NCBI GenBank assembly: GCA_009192285.1
Contig: WBVU01000004.1
Span: 1,696,001 to 1,760,000 of the forward strand
Direction of reading: 5' to 3'
Source of the DNA: Morchella semilibera
Taxonomy: Eukaryota; Ascomycota; Pezizomycetes; Pezizales; Morchellaceae
DNA length: 64,000 bases
A program made the position numbers and the translations under genes. Shown piece after piece: positions 61,252-64,000 of the stretch; positions within the stretch are counted from its first letter, which is position 1; each line of letters begins with the position of its first letter. Under the pieces are notes generated by a model. That model saw only the letters and a list, made by a program, of their open reading frames with translations. It did not search any database and had not been told where the DNA came from.

Positions 61252-62861
61252 TTATTGTGACGTTGTCTGAGTCATGACATTGGTGGTAATATTTCTCTCC
61301 CTAACTTCACTACCTTGTTTTGTCTCTTCCCTCAAAGAGGCTGTAGTTGTTGTCTTGATGTTCAGCGGCTCGATGTTTTCAAGACTGTCACTTTTGTGGC
61401 CACCTCCCGTATTCTTCTGACCATTCTCATCAGTCGGGGTGGCTTGAGGACTTGGGGGTGCCTCCTTCCATCTTGCAACATCTTTTTTCAGCTGTTCCAG
61501 TTCTTTTTGGAAGCGTGTCCCAAAGACATCGACTGGATATGAGCAATTAGTAAAACTAGAACTAATAATAAAAGGCAAAGAAATGACTTACTATAATATA
61601 TGGCTCCATTATAAACACTCCAAAGTCCAACAGCAGAAATGAACAGAGCAGAGAAGCTGCGATGATAAAACCAAAATGGGCATGGAAGCATGGTGAGAAC
61701 TGCATATGAATATTGAATAAACATGAATGCAGGTTCTTGGAGGTTTGACGGGAGACGGAGGACAAGTTTTCCGATCCAAGTCTTAGAGTAGCTTTTTCGC
61801 AGCCATGTAAACGACGTAGGACGGCCAGCAGCAATTTTGTCACGCCTCCGAACCTTTGGAATATGTTAATTGGTGCATTCATGGGGGTTTTGTGAGACTA
61901 ACAGTGATCAAAAAATGGTAGGAAATTTGCCAAATTCCATACGGGATGGTTGCCCAAATAATCATCTCTCTAAGACCATAGTGCTCTATGTTCTTGACTC
62001 TACTAATAGCAGGAAATTTTGCTTCGATAATAACCGGATCGACGCAATGTACTAAACAATGCAACACGACCGGAGGCATGATATGTATGAACAATGAAGT
62101 GACTTTATCTAAGGAGTGGAAAACAAGAGAGTTTCTCCACATGGCTATCGCCCAAGCATTGTTTCCATAGGCCAGGCAGTAGGTTGCGATCATGAGACGT
62201 CGAGAATTAGGGAACACCCAGATGGAGAGTAGAAGAAGAACGTTAACGAAATAGCAGAGGTCGGCCAGGAAGTAATGGTATCCACGTTTATGGTAGGTGT
62301 AGTAACGGACGGGCATGAAATATAGGAGCTGTAGTGAATACCAGATGTGGACCCATTCCCTACGAGACAAGGCTTAGCCTCTGCGTTTCCTATCATAGAA
62401 AGGGTAATAACTTACGGATGCCCACCAATTAGGAGGCCTGTGATGAAGATGTTGCAGACACCAACCACGAATGCGATCTTCTCTCTTGAAGAAATGATTT
62501 TGGTATCCCCCCACTTATCAACAAGCTTATCAAGACCCTGGCTAAACTTCTCCTTGTATTTCTCCAGCTCCACGTCCGTTTTTTTGAGGACGCTTTCTTT
62601 GTGCCTGACATACTGAAGCTTTACTTTGTCTCTGTGTTTCTTGAGAGTTTCGCTCTGGAGCTGTATGCGCTTGTTTATTTTTTCTAGCTGCTGAGGAAGC
62701 GTAAATTGGTCGAGAAAGTCAAATACAGTAAGTTTGTCCATCGGAGGGAAATCCCAATCATCGCCATTAGTTACGGAACCGGCATATGAAGGAGAGCGAG
62801 AGAGGTTCGGAGATGGAGGCGGGGAGTCGGTCGACTCCGCGCCAGAGAGGGTTTCATCCAT
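61252..62861 (-). CDS. GPC1: Glycerophosphocholine acyltransferase Gpc1-like membrane protein
   Basis: Gpc1 acylates glycerophosphocholine to lysophosphatidylcholine for phosphatidylcholine remodelling (family formerly DUF2838). The model is complement(join(61252..61532, 61592..61853, 61903..62359, 62416..62861)), 481 residues, in frame. A cytosolic N-terminus with a Ser/Pro-rich lead and coiled coil (about 50-115) is followed by the first membrane segment IAFVVGVCNIFITGLLIGG. Then come the conserved HPEWVHIWYSLQLLYFMPVR and RYYTYHKRGYHYFLADLCYF blocks, several further membrane segments, SFTWLRKSYSKTWIGKLVLR and PCPFWFYHRSFSALF. The C-terminal tail is hydrophilic. It is divergent from CBF5 across about 430 bp. 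Confidence 0.93.
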
Positions 62862-63294
62862 ATTCTCGTGAGGATTTGATGGAAGAATATAATGAGGATA
62901 GGGAGGAACGAAGTAGGTGGTTGACTAGCTAGCTTACTTCGTGCTTATTCCAAAGCAAGACTGCAGAAGATGAATCCTCTCATCAGCACACGTGAAACTG
63001 TTGACTGAATATCACTGGGGCTGAATGGAATTTGAAACGTGGCTCATTCACAACGAGTTGCCACTATGATGTCCTAAAGAGGAATAACTAGAATTCCAAT
63101 TAGTCATCAGCCCGAGTGATGGTAAGATAATAAACTTCAGTAGAAAGCCAGATGAGGCTCATTGTAGTGGCTCTGGGGATGTCTTAGTCATTCGAAAAAT
63201 TCACCCACCAACCGCAAAAGAATTTTTTCCTTCAAACGTTGCGCCTAAACTAACCTCCTGGCCCAGCAAAACAGCAACGACACTACTATTTGCA
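62862..63294. promoter_or_regulatory. Divergent promoter of GPC1 and CBF5
   Basis: A compact 433 bp region between two divergent start codons (62861 minus, 63295 plus). It lacks the TACATGTA motif and any inverted-repeat element. No TATA box or named binding site stands out. Confidence 0.55.
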
Positions 63295-64000
63295 ATGGAG
63301 CTCGTCAAAAAGCAGGAGACTGAGGAGTACTTGATAAAGCCAGAGGCTACCACAGCGCCTGTTGACACCTCAACATGGCCGTGAGTTATTCCATTGCGCT
63401 TTTGCGGATATCTCATCTCTTATTTGCTAACATGTTTGGGGTTTAAAGTCTGCTACTTAAAAACTACAATAATCTTCTTGTTCGGACTGGTCACTTTACT
63501 CCAATTCCCAACGGGTGCGCTCCATTGAAACGGGATCTCAAGAGTTACATCAGTAGCGGTGTAATTAATCTCGACAAACCGAGTAACCCTAGTTCTCACG
63601 AAGTTGTTGCGTGGGTCAAGAGGATTTTAAGATGCGAGAAGACTGGTCACAGTGGCACTTTGGATCCCAAGGTTACTGGTTGTCTCATTGTCTGCATTGA
63701 CCGTGCTACTCGCTTGGTTAAATCTCAACAGGGAGCCGGTACATATATTCCCTTTCCAGAAATACTACTATTATACAAGTTCTAAACTCTGTATAGGGAA
63801 GGAGTATGTTTGCGTTCTCCGTCTCCACGACAAAATTCAATCAAAAGAGCAGTTGGCTCGTGCCCTCGAAACTTTGACTGGTGCTCTCTTCCAACGTCCG
63901 CCATTGATCTCTGCGGTCAAGCGTCAGCTACGTATCAGGACAATCCACGAGTCTAAACTTCTCGAGTTTGATAACGATAGGCACCTCGCCGTGTTTTGGG
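63295..64000 (+). CDS. CBF5: H/ACA pseudouridine synthase Cbf5/dyskerin, 3' truncated
   Basis: Cbf5 is the catalytic subunit of H/ACA snoRNPs, which convert uridine to pseudouridine in rRNA in the nucleolus. The visible exons are 63295..63380, 63449..63738 and 63797..64000 (running off the window). [18 protein letters not shown] opens the protein; [20 protein letters not shown] and [20 protein letters not shown] follow. The catalytic loop [14 protein letters not shown] contains the active Asp at about residue 101. Exon 3 starts at [15 protein letters not shown] and continues through [20 protein letters not shown]. The PUA domain and Lys-rich tail would lie to the right. No damage is seen. Confidence 0.96.

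Overview
The window looks like nuclear DNA of a filamentous ascomycete (Pezizomycotina). The evidence is 50-90 bp introns with GT..AG borders, proteins that read as close relatives of known Aspergillus/Neurospora-type proteins, and an Asp f 2-type secreted protein. Long gene-poor spacers of 5-10 kb, full of short TA-flanked inverted-repeat elements, fit a repeat-bearing genome of an early-diverging class such as Pezizomycetes, but that placement is a guess. Bacterial features (operons, Shine-Dalgarno sites) are absent.

Layout, left to right: end of MDM35 (+, truncated by the window edge); a ~1.5 kb repeat-bearing spacer; TIF32/eIF3a (-) divergent from the heterotrimeric G-protein gamma subunit gene (+); a ~9.9 kb gene desert (7.7-17.6 kb) with a dispersed repeat and four MITE-like elements; a leucine-rich-repeat protein (-); a ~9 kb desert (20-28.9 kb); an Asp f 2/Pra1-like secreted zinc-binding protein (-); a short-chain dehydrogenase (-); an RVS167-type BAR-SH3 protein (+); the ESCRT-I subunit VPS23/TSG101 (+), convergent with the COPII GTPase SAR1 (-); a 673-residue acidic and basic low-complexity protein (-); an ~8.2 kb desert; a cytochrome P450 (-); a ~4.9 kb desert with three MITEs; and GPC1-type glycerophosphocholine acyltransferase (-), divergent from CBF5 pseudouridine synthase (+, truncated by the right edge).

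Most genes are unrelated housekeeping genes and no biosynthetic cluster is visible. RVS167, VPS23 and SAR1 all serve membrane traffic and lie side by side, but nothing suggests more than chance. Exon models were assembled by hand from splice sites and conserved protein context; all complete models close in frame except three (LRR protein, RVS167, VPS23). Those three carry single-base frame breaks, mostly in short homopolymers.

The most unusual signals are non-coding: (1) at least five families of TA-flanked, foldback, MITE-like elements of about 120-290 bp, two of them six bases apart; (2) a dispersed repeat whose two inverted copies differ mostly by transitions, one copy interrupted by a MITE; (3) the palindrome TACATGTA roughly 45-50 times between genes and not once in an assigned exon; and (4) the frame breaks, which look like assembly errors but could be real decay. 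I found no CRISPR, rRNA or convincing tRNA gene.
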